Below, piece after piece: positions 12,262-22,797 of a DNA stretch of 64,000 nucleotides. Both the position numbers and the translations under genes were made by a program. This DNA comes from Stenocarpella maydis (taxonomy: Eukaryota > Ascomycota > Sordariomycetes > Diaporthales > Diaporthaceae). Under the pieces are notes generated by a model. That model did no database searches and was not told where the DNA came from. It worked only from the letters and a program-made list of their open reading frames with translations. The stretch lies in contig NQMI01000054.1 in the NCBI GenBank assembly GCA_002270565.1, forward strand, positions 1 to 64,000. The letters run 5' to 3'. Numbering within the stretch: the first letter of the stretch is position 1; every line of letters starts with the position of its first letter.

Positions 12262-14404
12262 CTCGGGGAAGATGGGAGGGGATTGAGACGCAGCCAGTTA
12301 CTTGGCAGCAGTGCCTCGACAGAACAAGGACGACAAGCACTTGGAAGTCCGGAGGCCGACTGGGGAGGCACTGAGTTGCTGCAGCCTGTCATGTCAACGA
12401 GGCAAGACAGACAGGGGTGCGTGTAGAGGGGCTCCGGAGGTTTAGAATCGGTTGTAATTAGGGGCGGGCTTTTAGGCTTGCGAATTGCTGAAGAGATTCC
12501 TCTGAGCATGTGGTGAAATCAGGGCAATGGACGGCGTCAGAGTTGGGAAATGTACAGATGTCCATCGCCATCTCCGATGGTAAAAGAAACCCGATCTCTT
12601 CCAGAAGTTTACCTGAGCCGTGCTGGAACTGAACAGCAGCTCGACTCAGCGGCCGATGGCAGGCCAGGTGGGGTCGGAGAAACAGAGACTTGCTGCAGGT
12701 ATCTGGCCGTCCTGCCACCTCGGACAGGCTCCTCACGGGCGAGCACATGTAGTCTCAGGTGTGCCGGGTCATGGTTGGAAATGATGATGCATGTAAGCCT
12801 AGTCAACAGAGCCCGTCCCCCCGCCCCCACGTTGAATAGTACCATGCTGGCCCGCACAAGAAGGTTCTGACGGGCTCAGTGGGGGAGCGAGCGTCCCTAT
12901 GAGCACGCAAGATTTAGGAATTGGCCTCTCGGGCGGCGAATGGGGTGAGGACAAGAAGGTCAGTCGAGGTGGGCAGAGCGGCATGCCGGGAGGAGTACCT
13001 CTGCGCGAAGCCAAAGATGGCAGGCCGTGACCATTCCCGCCCAGCCGGCCCGTCCACGGCCAATACCAGACGGCAGCGACATGAGCCCAAGCTTCTCGCG
13101 ACTGCATGATTGGCAGTAGAGCTCAAGACCCGAGAAGAAAGCGCCGGCGGATGCCGTCTTGGGCTGCTCGTGGCTGTCCCAAGGGAAGCAGTTGTACGGA
13201 GCCATAAGGACTAAGTTGGTATGGCGACACCGAGCCCAAGGGCATGCTGACCCATCGCTCTGCTCCACGTTTTAAACGGTGCGCGCGAGATGTGGCCATG
13301 CCGCGTCTCTCGAGAGCTAGTGTAGCAGTGGCCGTTGAACCTAGGCTGGGGGCGCGGAAGGCTTATGTACGGGTTTGGGTGTGGCCGGGATGGTCAGTCA
13401 TTAGTGGCTGCTATTTTAGCCTTAGTCTGGTGAGCCTGAGTCCCTGGATCACCAGTTCGCGCGTGGGTTTCCTGAGCTGCGCCGCAAGGGTTCCGGTCCC
13501 CCATATTGCGCTGTTCTTGATCTGGGCAGAGCCTCCGGAGACAGCCCGCAGTTACTGTAGTGGACTCATGCTGAGCCGATTCCAACAGGCTGGGATACAG
13601 GTTTTTTGCTCCCGCATTAGCCTGATGTCCGCCGGAACCCAAAAAAAATTAAAAAAATAAAAAAAATTCAAGGCCCTGTATGTCCAGCGTTGCAGTGGTC
13701 GCCCCCAGACCTGTGCCGGGCGAAACATTCACCGAAGCCGGAGAGGCACAACAAGAAAATTCTGACCAAACCGCAGCCGACTCGAAGCTAATCGTGCGAC
13801 GGCAGATGCTAGTCCCCACCTCGAAGCAACATCAGGCGAATATCGTACGTGGCTTCTGCTCAATGGGCCTGGCCTGACTACGGCCCTTGGAATTTTCCCC
13901 ATGGCGATATCGATGATTGGTGGCCGGGACTGAAAAGAGGAGATCCGAGCTCAGTATACTTCGCAGCCGGAGAGGAGGGGAAAAGATCGGTGAGGTCGGG
14001 GAGGGGTCGCGCAGGTGGGTGGACAAAGGAGAAAAAGAATAGCTCTGTTGGTATGGACTGTGTAAGAATACAAATAGACTACACGCGTAGATGTGCAGTC
14101 ACCCACGCAGGAGGTGCGGCTCCTCCGAGTTGGTACTGTGGCACATAGCACCCTGCCCGACATGGTGGGTCGCCCGTTGTCTCGGGTCCTGTGTGTCATC
14201 ATGAGAGGTGTGATAAAGTGGGCGGGCTGACAGGCGAGCATCGGTTGACCGACAGCATGTCCAGCTGCATGTGGCAGCCACATGACGCCGTGCGTATGCT
14301 CGTCAGAGCCATGAAGTCGAAATAAGGAAAGGCTAGAAGATTTGTGATGTGATGTGTCGTCCATATCCTGGTCCGCGTGAAGCCCCTGTCCCTGCTCGAT
14401 GCAA
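12262..14404. other. Intergenic, nothing recognised
   Basis: Short open frames on both strands lack family features and overlap each other. There is an A-rich tract at about 13640-13668. The last few hundred bases are the 3' flank of the LAMTOR1-like gene on the minus strand. Confidence 0.5.
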
Positions 14405-15060
14405 TCATGCCATTGCCGCTGCAGCTTCTCGAAAGTTGCCTACCAGGGCGCCGCTGGGCTCGGTCCTGATCTGTGGGATTGCGGTCTGCAGTGCTGCGGT
14501 GTCGTCGGCGTCGGCGTCGTCCTCGCCCTCGTCGCCTGCGGACCACTCCACCCTGGCCCCGGCGGCCGTGTGCTCGTCGTCGGCGCTGAGCTTTGACAGC
14601 AGGGACTGGTACCGCATGTGGCGTGCTTCCTGGCCCACAAGGCCGTATGGGGTGGGTGGTGCCCTGTATTGCGCGTCCTTTGGGGGTGCGATCTCGAAGA
14701 TATCCACCATGTTGCTGCATTGCCACGGGGGTTAGCTGCTGGCTCTCGGGCGTCTGCCCGGCGCATGTGGTTGGTCACGTACTCGGATGTTCGGGCGACG
14801 ACCCGCTGGAGAGCCTCGATTTCTCGCTGGGCCTCCATAGGGTCGTTCTGAGCCGCCATCTGGTTTTCACCAAAGCTGCCGTAGTGGATACCGTTGGTTT
14901 CATCGAAAAGAAGGCGTGATTCCTCGTCCTGGCCACCGACGTCTTCATGTCAGCAGGGCACGATGCCGGGCTTCAATGCCACAACATAGGGGAGTGCCTC
15001 CCTCACCTCCACCACAGAGTCCCGGCGGCGCTGGCCGAGGCATGATGCGCAGATGCCCAT
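14405..15060 (-). CDS. LAMTOR1 / Meh1 (Ego1)-like vacuolar TORC1 anchor, three exons
   Basis: Spliced model: exon 1 15060-15007, exon 2 14928-14783, exon 3 14714-14405, giving 169 residues. Introns are 15006-14929 (GTGAGG...GCTGAC...CAG) and 14782-14715 (GTACGT...GCTAAC...CAG). The N-terminus MGICASCLG carries a myristoylatable Gly2 and palmitoylatable Cys4 and Cys7. Next come the family-typical DEESRLLFDE and HYGSFGEN, then an amphipathic helix around EAQREIEALQRVV and DNMVDIFEIAP, and a YQSLLSKL segment. The tail is acidic. The family (p18/LAMTOR1, yeast Meh1/Ego1) is the lipid-anchored scaffold of Ragulator/EGO, which tethers Rag GTPases to the vacuole and controls TORC1 by amino-acid status. 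Length and layout fit fungal members. The tiny first exon makes the gene easy to miss; the exact third-exon end is the first stop in frame. Confidence 0.85.
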
Positions 15061-16439
15061 GGTGAGAAGCAGCAGAGTTCAGATGTGGCAAGGTCGGAGG
15101 TCGGGGGCTTCGTGTCCGGGGCGCACGTGTGTAGCTTCGTCGACTGGTGGTGTTTTTGCCTGTGTCTGTGGGTTCCCTCTACAGGGACCGGGTTGAAACG
15201 TGCATAAAGAGTGGATGCTTGGGAGAAGAAAATCTCATGATAAAGCTGCGTCCATATGGCCAGGCGGCGTGGCGTCCTGACTTTGGCGCGTTGGTGTTGT
15301 GGTGAGGATCGTGTGATGCGATGCGATGCAATGCGATCTGATGAATGCGAAATTGCGCTTTCCCATGCCACTCATCTCACGGCCTCCCTCGCGGCAGGCA
15401 CTGCAGCCTGGCAGCCTGGCCAGGTACCGAGGTACGTACTTTTATTCCGTGTGCTATTCGTCCAGAATAGTCTATAAAAATACATTCTGATTGGCCTGCG
15501 GGAAAACCCTAGCCCCAGAGGACCCTGGGGCCCTGGGAAGGGGGCCCTCTTTCGTCTGAGTACGCGAAGGGCCCTTCCTCTATGCAGGCGCGCGGAGGGC
15601 CCTTTACTTGCGGAAGCCCTTCTCCTGGCCACGTGACGGCCCTCCTCTGGGCATGCGGATGGCTCTCCTCTGGGCACTCAGAGGTCCCTTCCTCTAAGCG
15701 CCGAAAGGGCCCTACTGGGTAGCATAAAGGGGGTTCGCCGGAGGAGCGAGCAAGGCGAGTAACAAAAGCAAATAGCCTCCACACCTATTTAAGCCATAAT
15801 ACCTAAATAGGTACTTGGGCGAATAGCTCCCAGGGCCCCAGCGGGGGCTTTCCGCCTGGTAGATATGCTATGTGTAATCTGGACGTCCAACCACCGGGGC
15901 CTGCTGACTAACTCTAGATACGTACCTTTGGGTTCAGCCTCAGGACGGAGTACCCTCTGAGCCCATCTCATCAGAGTATACAGATGTAGGGAGGCCCGCG
16001 ATGGTCTATTTCTCACAAACACCGGGCGGGATCGCGGCGGACGTGCGCACCCCCCCCCCTCGAGCACGGAATCAAACACCATCTCTCCAAATGACCACCC
16101 CGTCTCGCCTACAGATCGACCCGTCTTTTCTGCGTGGGACCAAGTGATCCGATCCACCTCCCTTCTCAAACGGCCCAGGCCGCTTTTGTGTCGATATCGA
16201 TGATATACCCAGTGTCTTGTGTCAATACCCGGCGTTCATCTACATCCCTTCGAAACGGGCCGTAAACTTTTGAACAATCGGAAGGAGAAAGCATCACGTA
16301 GAGGGCGGACGAGGCCCGGTTTCTGTCGCGATACAAATAGATGCCCAGGCCAATAGTCGCAATCAACACATCTCCCTTCATCATAGAGCACATTAGCTTA
16401 GATCCCGTCTTTGATATCATCTCAATACGCACGACATAG
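15061..16439. other. Intergenic, with a GGGCCC-containing minisatellite
   Basis: The upstream region of the LAMTOR1-like gene and of the secreted-protein gene, which diverge here. It contains the degenerate minisatellite at 15520-15725 and a short palindrome around 15798-15812 (TACCTAAATAGGTA). No gene is supported. Confidence 0.5.
15520..15725. repeat. Degenerate minisatellite built on AGGGCCCTTCCTCT-like units
   Basis: About seven imperfect units, 20 to 40 bases apart, each with a GGGCCC or GGYCCCT core followed by a pyrimidine-rich CCTCT or CTCCTCTGGGC. The cores are partly palindromic, so the array could form alternating hairpins. It lies in a non-coding region. Confidence 0.6.
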
Positions 16440-16447
16440 TATATAAA
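16440..16447 (+). promoter_or_regulatory. TATA box of the secreted Thr/Pro-rich protein gene
   Basis: TATATAAA lies 118 bases before the ATG at 16566. The interval between them is consistent with a short fungal 5' leader. Prediction from sequence only. Confidence 0.5.
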
Positions 16448-16565
16448 GAGGGGCCAAGTTACGCGTCCTCGACAGATGCGTCCAGCCTGAGATGTTCCCA
16501 CCGACAGGCCCCGCTTCATTCTCAGACCCGCCCCACCAGGATACACACAGCATACAATTATCAAA

Positions 16566-17453
16566 ATGGTCCCCACAAAGCCTAATGCCCTTCTTGCCCT
16601 CGCTGCCATCGTGGTCTCTTCTCCGGTCCGGGCTTTCGGCCGCTTCCCGCGGGCTGAACACAACAGGAACCAAGAGCGAGTCACCGAGGCGGCTCGCCCA
16701 CCAAGCTATGACTGCCCACCTCCGGCAACCATAACAGAGACGGCCTCTTCTCCTCCAACCGTCTTCCCTACTTTTCCTGGTGAAAATCGGGGCAGCAGCA
16801 CCATCTTGACTGTCACCGAGACGGTCACAATCATGGGCACCACCGTCACCATACCGGGAACCACAAGCATCGTGACCGAGACCCAGCCCCCAGCCCCCCA
16901 TTATTCCACCCCGGAGCCACCCGTTCCTTCGGTGTCGGTCCCTGCTGCCCCTTCATCCGGCCTGCCCGAGCCGCCACGGCCCTCGCCCCCGGCCACGGCA
17001 TCACCCCTTCCTCTTCCGCCTCCGCCGCCACCCGCACACAACGACAACGATACCACCATCACCACCGAGGTCCCGCCCACGGCCACCGTCACGCCAAAGG
17101 TCCTAGGTACGACAGAAGTGCCAGACACAGTAGTAATCCCAGGCACGCCAGAAATCCCAGCAACAACCAAAAACCCAGCAACCCCCACCGTCTGCGGCCT
17201 CATGACCGAGACGGTCGTCGACACAGTAACACTAACCGCTGCCGGCGCCGGCACGACGGTCCCGCCGCCGCCTCCTCCTCCTCCTCCTCCTCCGTCAGCC
17301 TCCACCACCGCCGCCGCCGCCGTCGTCACCATCAGCGACCCGTTGTCGGCCCCCTCGCTGCCCGTCCCTGTCGCGCCCACCCTGACGACCGTCACCGTCC
17401 GCACCATGCCGGCGGCGGTTGTTGTTCCGCCGCCGCACCCCAAAGGTGCCTGA
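16566..17453 (+). CDS. Secreted Thr/Val/Pro-rich cell-wall-type protein
   Basis: Single exon, 295 residues. The first 25 residues (MVPTKPNALLALAAIVVSS then PVRA) form a classical signal peptide with a hydrophobic core and small residues before the likely cleavage site. The rest is low complexity: TVTETVTI/VTETQ-type repeats resembling wall mannoproteins and adhesin stalks, several Pro-rich blocks, two runs of 7 to 12 prolines (including about residues 237-249), and Thr-rich segments that would be heavily O-mannosylated. Only three cysteines are visible, and there is no clear C-terminal GPI signal: the protein ends in PPHPKGA without a hydrophobic tail. It is therefore more likely soluble or wall-associated than GPI-anchored. 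The TATA box 118 bases upstream supports the start. Exact role unknown. Confidence 0.75.
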   Translation: MVPTKPNALLALAAIVVSSPVRAFGRFPRAEHNRNQERVTEAARPPSYDCPPPATITETASSPPTVFPTFPGENRGSSTILTVTETVTIMGTTVTIPGTTSIVTETQPPAPHYSTPEPPVPSVSVPAAPSSGLPEPPRPSPPATASPLPLPPPPPPAHNDNDTTITTEVPPTATVTPKVLGTTEVPDTVVIPGTPEIPATTKNPATPTVCGLMTETVVDTVTLTAAGAGTTVPPPPPPPPPPPSASTTAAAAVVTISDPLSAPSLPVPVAPTLTTVTVRTMPAAVVVPPPHPKGA

Positions 17454-18244
17454 GCCCCGCCACCATCGCGAGGCTGCGCCCGTGGTGTATAGCCACTGCC
17501 GGTGAGCGGGGGTGGTGAATAATCACGGTGGCCTTAGTAACTTATTCCGGGTGAGGGCGGTAGCTGAGCGCCGAAAAAAAAAAGGGGGGGGGGGGGTCGT
17601 TTATCTAATGTTAATTGCAAAGGTTAAAGCAGGGAGTAGTCAGTCTGGGCGTTTTTGTGTTTGGTGTCCCCTTCATTGCCCGTGAAGGCGCAGGGGTGAG
17701 TTGTGTGGTATTCGCTGTGGGCTGACAGGATTCATGGTTCGAGTTCTGCCACCAAACACATACCCAACTACTCTGTGTATTGTAAAACCCTGAAGATCGT
17801 GTTTAATTCAGCTTATTCTTTCTGAGCATCTCTTGAGGCCAAAATGGTTGGTTGTTTCTTCGCCATAGCAACTTGCCATTGTTCCGAGCCAAACCTGACA
17901 TAGGCTCGATCCGTCATTGACGTACCACCATTGAATGGCCTCGTACATCAACACCTCCTTGTGTCCCTCCAAGCCAAGAGCAAAGACTCGTAAGTGATAG
18001 CATCACTTCTTCGTCAGAGGCTCGGCGAACATGCTGCGCGCATGAAAAAATCCGCTTCCTGATGTAACAGGCTACCATGAAACCGGGCCTCGAGCCGATG
18101 AAGGGTGTCGATCCAGACCAATCAGTCGAAACAAAAGTCGAGGCTCCCCTTGGTAGGTGACTTGCTCTGCCGGCTTTGAATTGGGGTCTTGAGGCGCTGT
18201 GTAGGAGGCAGATCCTCTGGTACCTCTTCGATCATGGCCTATGG
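17454..18244. other. Intergenic between convergent genes
   Basis: 3' flanks of the secreted-protein gene and of the minus-strand HORMA gene. A mixed A/G homopolymer sits at 17573-17597. A T-loop-like word near 17738 was examined and rejected as a tRNA. Confidence 0.5.
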
Positions 18245-19784
18245 TCAAGTCAGAAAACAACTGCCCTTTTGACATTGTTTAGCATGGAACAGAACTGCAC
18301 TCACAAGACGAGGATACTTCGATACTACTCTATCTCCGTCTCCTATGAACCTGTCCACCAGAGAGAAACCATCCCGGGGTGCACGGCGTTTCTTTGACAG
18401 CTTTCGAAAAGGACTTTGTATCACTGTAGAACCTGAAAGCTTGTGAGACGGTGTCGGATTGTCTCTATCGGGGCCGAGATGCTCAGCGGAGAATACACCG
18501 GCGTGGCGTCCATCAGGGTCCAGCTCCATATCTGGATGCAACATAGCACCGACGGGATCCTGCGGGGGAGCCCTGGAGTCGTGAACCTTCTGCGGCTTCT
18601 TCTGATCGATGGTACTGGGTTCTGATGTCGGCCTGGCTGGCGAGGCTGCCAGATCCAGGTCTGAACTGACTGCTGACAAGGTTGGACTGCCCAATTCTGG
18701 CAGCTCTGGGGTTTCCGACCGCCTGGGTGCTTTGGCGATGGGGGGACCATTTGCGTCGGGGGCCTGTTGGGCGCCTTCTCCAGGGTCGGGGGTGTAGCTG
18801 AGCGGCCTTTCGTTAGTTGTGCAATATGCTGGAGGAGTGAGTGGTTGAGCTGACCTGATCTGGCCCACCCGGCCGCTGCTGGCACCCTTCTTGTTTTTGA
18901 GATGCAATAGGGCTTCTCTGACTCCATGGCCGTTTCCGGCCCAGTCACCAGGGAGATTGGTCTGACTGTCAACCGAGGACACGAACAAACGCGTATAGAA
19001 GACGTCTGGAAGCTGTGGACAGCCAAGAACCAGCCGCTTCAGGGAGTCAAAGAGGTCCATGGTGGCCCCCTCGGCCACTGGCTTGTCATTCGTGCCAGCC
19101 CAGTCGACGTAGATGGTGAAGCCCTCTGGCTGCTGGTAGCTGAATTTGAGAGTGTAGCATTCGAGAAGGCTGCCCCTGGCCCACCGCTTGGAATCAGTAA
19201 AGCAGATGTAAATCTTGCCGACGGCTGACTGGCTGATGGCGGCGATGATTTGGTCCTGAGATGATAATAGTCAGACCCGAGCAGAGTGGATCCTCGTTGT
19301 GGTTGCTGCTGAACGGGGCAGGACAGACCAGATCGGCGAGCAGGCCCTGTAAACGGAGCTCGTTGCCCTCTCTGATGTATATCAAGGATTGGCTTTGAGG
19401 CTTGAGTACGGAGAGTGGGTTGTCCTTGAACGAGAGACGTTGGCCAGATGCGAGCAGATGCCTGTGGGTGACGGATGGATTGTCCAGGTCCCGGAGGGAC
19501 AGCTTCTGGAAACAGGACTCGGAGAAGGCTTGCCTAGTTCCAATTCTATCATCAGCTGAGAGGCCCTTGGACGGCGACAGTAGGGTAGGCCGAGAGAGCT
19601 TACCTCCCATACAAGATGATGCTCAGCTTCGTGAAGCCCAAACAAATATGTTAGCTGCAGGCACCTTGGGAGCACGTGGGGAGGGCGGAAGGGGGGAAGG
19701 GAAAACAGGACGTACAATGACTGTGACGAGCTTTGCGGCAAACTCAACCTCGATCCCGGGCTCGTCGTCCGGGGTGACTCCCAT
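18245..19784 (-). CDS. HORMA-domain protein (Hop1/Mad2/Rev7 superfamily)
   Basis: Four-exon model, 435 residues: 19784-19716, 19626-19604, 19533-19329, 19255-18245. The introns use GTACGT, GTAAGC and GTCTGT donors with good branch sites. The N-terminal 170 residues match HORMA landmarks: the leading helix joined across the small second exon (KLVTVILSIILYGRQAFSES, then CF), a central helix (QGLLADLDQIIAAIS), a beta strand (VGKIYICF) and the LLECYTLKFSYQQPEG hairpin, corresponding to the ETYTFSFxY signature. The remaining 260 residues are Pro/Ser-rich and disordered, with a basic patch (FRKLSKKRRAPRDG) near the end that could act as a closure motif or NLS. HORMA proteins form seat-belt complexes in meiotic chromosome axes, the spindle checkpoint and translesion repair. 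The long disordered tail resembles Hop1-type more than Mad2. The GTCTGT donor is the least certain junction. Confidence 0.7.
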
Positions 19785-22700
19785 TGTGCCCTGGTGGAGA
19801 AGAAGAGGGCAGTCAAGACAAGTTCGGTAGGCGAGGCTGTAAGCTCTCGACGACCCTCGATGTAGGTGGGGCGGGAGCAGGGACACCAGATCTGTTCGGG
19901 GCCGACGTTTGGTGCAGTGCAGAGTCGCAGAGACGCCCTGGGCAGACAGACATTGTGGCATGTGGTTTTGGTGTGGCTCCCTCCTACTCACCTACCCAGG
20001 TGGCTAGGCGGGTACTTAAGTAAGTACCTTAAATAGGTACTTGAGTAGGTATCTACCTGTTGCACTTGCACCTTTTGTGCCGAAAGGGGAAGGGACGATG
20101 GCCGTCTTGGCTGGCAGCCAAGTGACTTGCAACATTTACCTCTGGCTTTCCATTTTATCATCAACATAGTACGGATTCCTGTGTAAGTACGTATGTGTAC
20201 TCGAGAGAAGAGGTTTAAGCTGCCAATCATTCCAATCAAAAAAATCATTGCTCTTGGTTGATGCATGTGCACCTCTGTGGTTGCAGAGAGAGGCACAGCT
20301 GTTTGAATGCAGGGTGTCAGCAGCAATGACAGACTGGCCGATACGACCAAGGCACGGCGCCTTGCGGTATCAACCCATCCTGAGCTGAAAGCTGTGAGGA
20401 CAGACGCCGTCTCATCCACTACACACAAAGGAGTTGAAGACAGGCACTGAGTGAGTGACTTTTGGGTCCAGCCAGTAATATCTAGGCCGAAGGCTGAGCG
20501 TGTATAAAATCTAGACAACCTTGATCCGGCTCGCCTAGCCGCCTTCCTACCTACCTGACCATGTTGAGTCGCACCCCGACAGCCCGCCAACGACATACCT
20601 AGATAGGTATACAAAATAGCGTCCGCAGCATCGAGGTGTTGGTGGAGGAACCCCTGAAGAAAGGGGAGGCGGGCTCGGGCCGAGGACGGAACGGGGCCGC
20701 CGGAGATGGTTGGCGGACCGACTTCCCAAGTGAGCGACGCCGAAAAGAAAAAGAGAAGAAAGGAAGAAACACGGACTACGGGAGTACAAAACTCGTGCAA
20801 CCTGAAGCCGCTCGGAGACAAGGAGGCAGGGTGCTTGATCCGGAGGGTCGGTAGATTTGGCGCTCGACCTGAGCTACGGAGTACACTATACTAGCTTTTC
20901 GGAAATCTCGGCCAAGGCACCGAAGAGGCGACGAGCGGCCGAGCGGCCGATGATGGTGATGATGGTAATGTGTGACGATGAAGCAGCATCGATGTTAGTG
21001 GCGGGATGTGGGGGTGGGGCTGGTCATCAGCACCTGAGGCGAGAGAAGATGAAAGGATGGAGGGCGACGGGTCTCATGTGGGAGTGCTGATGCATCTTGC
21101 CAGTTTGCTTGTTCCGTTTCTGCTGGTCTGGATCCGAGGGTGTGTTTGTGTGCCTGGTCTGGTCTGCTGGTCACTGGCTAGGGGCACGGGCGAGGGCACG
21201 GGCGGGGGCGAGGGCAGGTGGGAGGCAGGGATTATAGTCGGTTGTCCCTACGAATCCTCGGCTACTGCAGTTTCAAAGGAAACGGAGATAGATGCAGAGG
21301 TTGAGTACGGACATTTTGAGTTTTATTTTTATTTATTTGTATGTGTAGGAAGGAGGGAGTGAGTGGGAGAAAACCGGGGGGGAGAAAGAAAAAAGACTTG
21401 AACCACTGGACGTGGTTGGCCCTCCAGCCATGGTCTATTGGTGGTGAGTAAAGCTGGATCAACCGCCAGTTTGTTGGTTGTTGAGACGCTGCAGAACGAG
21501 TGGTTGTGGGATCTGGACAGTGGACAGTGGACACACTTATAACTTACCTGGGTCGGAGGGAACCCGGCTGCCGCGACGAGGCAGAGGGCTTGAAAGGGGT
21601 GGACACCGTAATTAGCAGTAGTCCTAGCAGCCCTAGTGTGTCGTTTTGTATTTGCATCATCTGCATCTCCCGAGTCTGACCACGCGGGGAAAGACACCAA
21701 GTGTTCTTTATTCTCTCCAAACCAGCAGGCACCTAGCCTTGGTACGGAGTAATTGCCGAGTCCAAGGGGGGCAATAAATAAAACCGCCTGCGGTCTGGGC
21801 CAGCCGAGTCCGCCTCACTGCCAGCCAGCCCTAAGCACCAGCTGCTGTTGCTGCTGCTGCTGCTAGCCACTGCTACTATCAAGGTGTTGGCCCGACTCCG
21901 TCCCTTCCAAGGTTGTTGTCAGTAGGTACTCCGTACTACCCGTATGTAGTAGGTAGGCACCTGGGCACTTAATAAGTGCCCGTGGTCTGTACTCCGTAGT
22001 GTAGATACAGTAGCATTTTTCTGTTGCCTGCCCCGTGCGCCCTCCCCCTTCCGTTGCCCGCACCCAACCCTTCAATGTTCCTCCCCTCCCCTTCTCCGCT
22101 CCCCTCGCGGGCACTGTGAGCGTCTTGACTGACTGTGGTTCGTTGTGACCGTGACTCGCCTCGCCTCGCCTCGCCTCGCCTTGTGGGTGTGCCTTGTGCC
22201 TCGTGCCTCGTCTCGTCTTACTCAATCTTACGTGCTTCCTTCTTCCTCCCGACGACAAAAATCCTGCCCACACAGTCGAGCCACCGCCACCACCCGCCCA
22301 TTTTCCCATATCCTGTTCCGCCATCCAACTGACTCCAACCCGACATCATCCACCACCCCCGACCAAGGACATGTTGACCAGCGCTTAAGACCCCCCGTTT
22401 TGATCTCGGAACTTGGACCTGGGTTGCCTGGTGTGGGCACAACGCACTCCGTCCCGCCCTAGCCCACGCCCACCGCTACCACCACCACGGCCACACACAG
22501 GGAACGCGTTGCAGCCCGCTGCACGCAACACGAGCCTGTGACGACAAGTCGATAAACGACGCGTCCATCCGGTCAGGCTCACGGTCGAGGCCACAAGCTA
22601 TCCGCTGCCTGGTCCGCGGAATTACGCCTCAGCTGGCCTGTCCCGGGTACGACTGCCGTTCCCCGATCCGCCGTCCATCTGCAGCAGACCACAACCACCA

Positions 22701-22797
22701 CCCGCATCTCGAACCCCGGCCACTCCAACCCACCGAGACCGACCTGCCGCCCACCCACCGCTATTCTCCTCATCGTCCCTTCGCCCCTCCCGCGATC
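19785..22797. other. Intergenic upstream region of the HORMA and Cdc4 genes
   Basis: No supported gene. A 277-codon open frame on the minus strand (19988-20821) has no recognisable features. The region holds four copies of the 9-mer TACGGAGTA/TACTCCGTA (20875, 21743, 21927, 21990), palindromic GTACTTAAGTAAGTACC-like words around 20017-20060, a CTG-rich tract at 21840-21866 and a TCGCC pentanucleotide array (22155-22180). The final 400 bases are C-rich and pyrimidine-rich, as expected for the long 5' leader of the Cdc4 gene. Confidence 0.5.
22155..22180. repeat. TCGCC pentanucleotide array
   Basis: Five consecutive CTCGC units inside the presumed leader or promoter of the Cdc4 gene. Confidence 0.9.

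Noticed and set aside
17640..17770. tRNA-like T-loop word GGTTCGAGTTC
   Set aside because: No matching acceptor, D or anticodon stems could be drawn.
19988..20821. 277-codon open frame on the minus strand
   Set aside because: Composition looks like random translation, no domain, no start context, and it overlaps palindromic intergenic repeats. Length alone is not enough at this GC.
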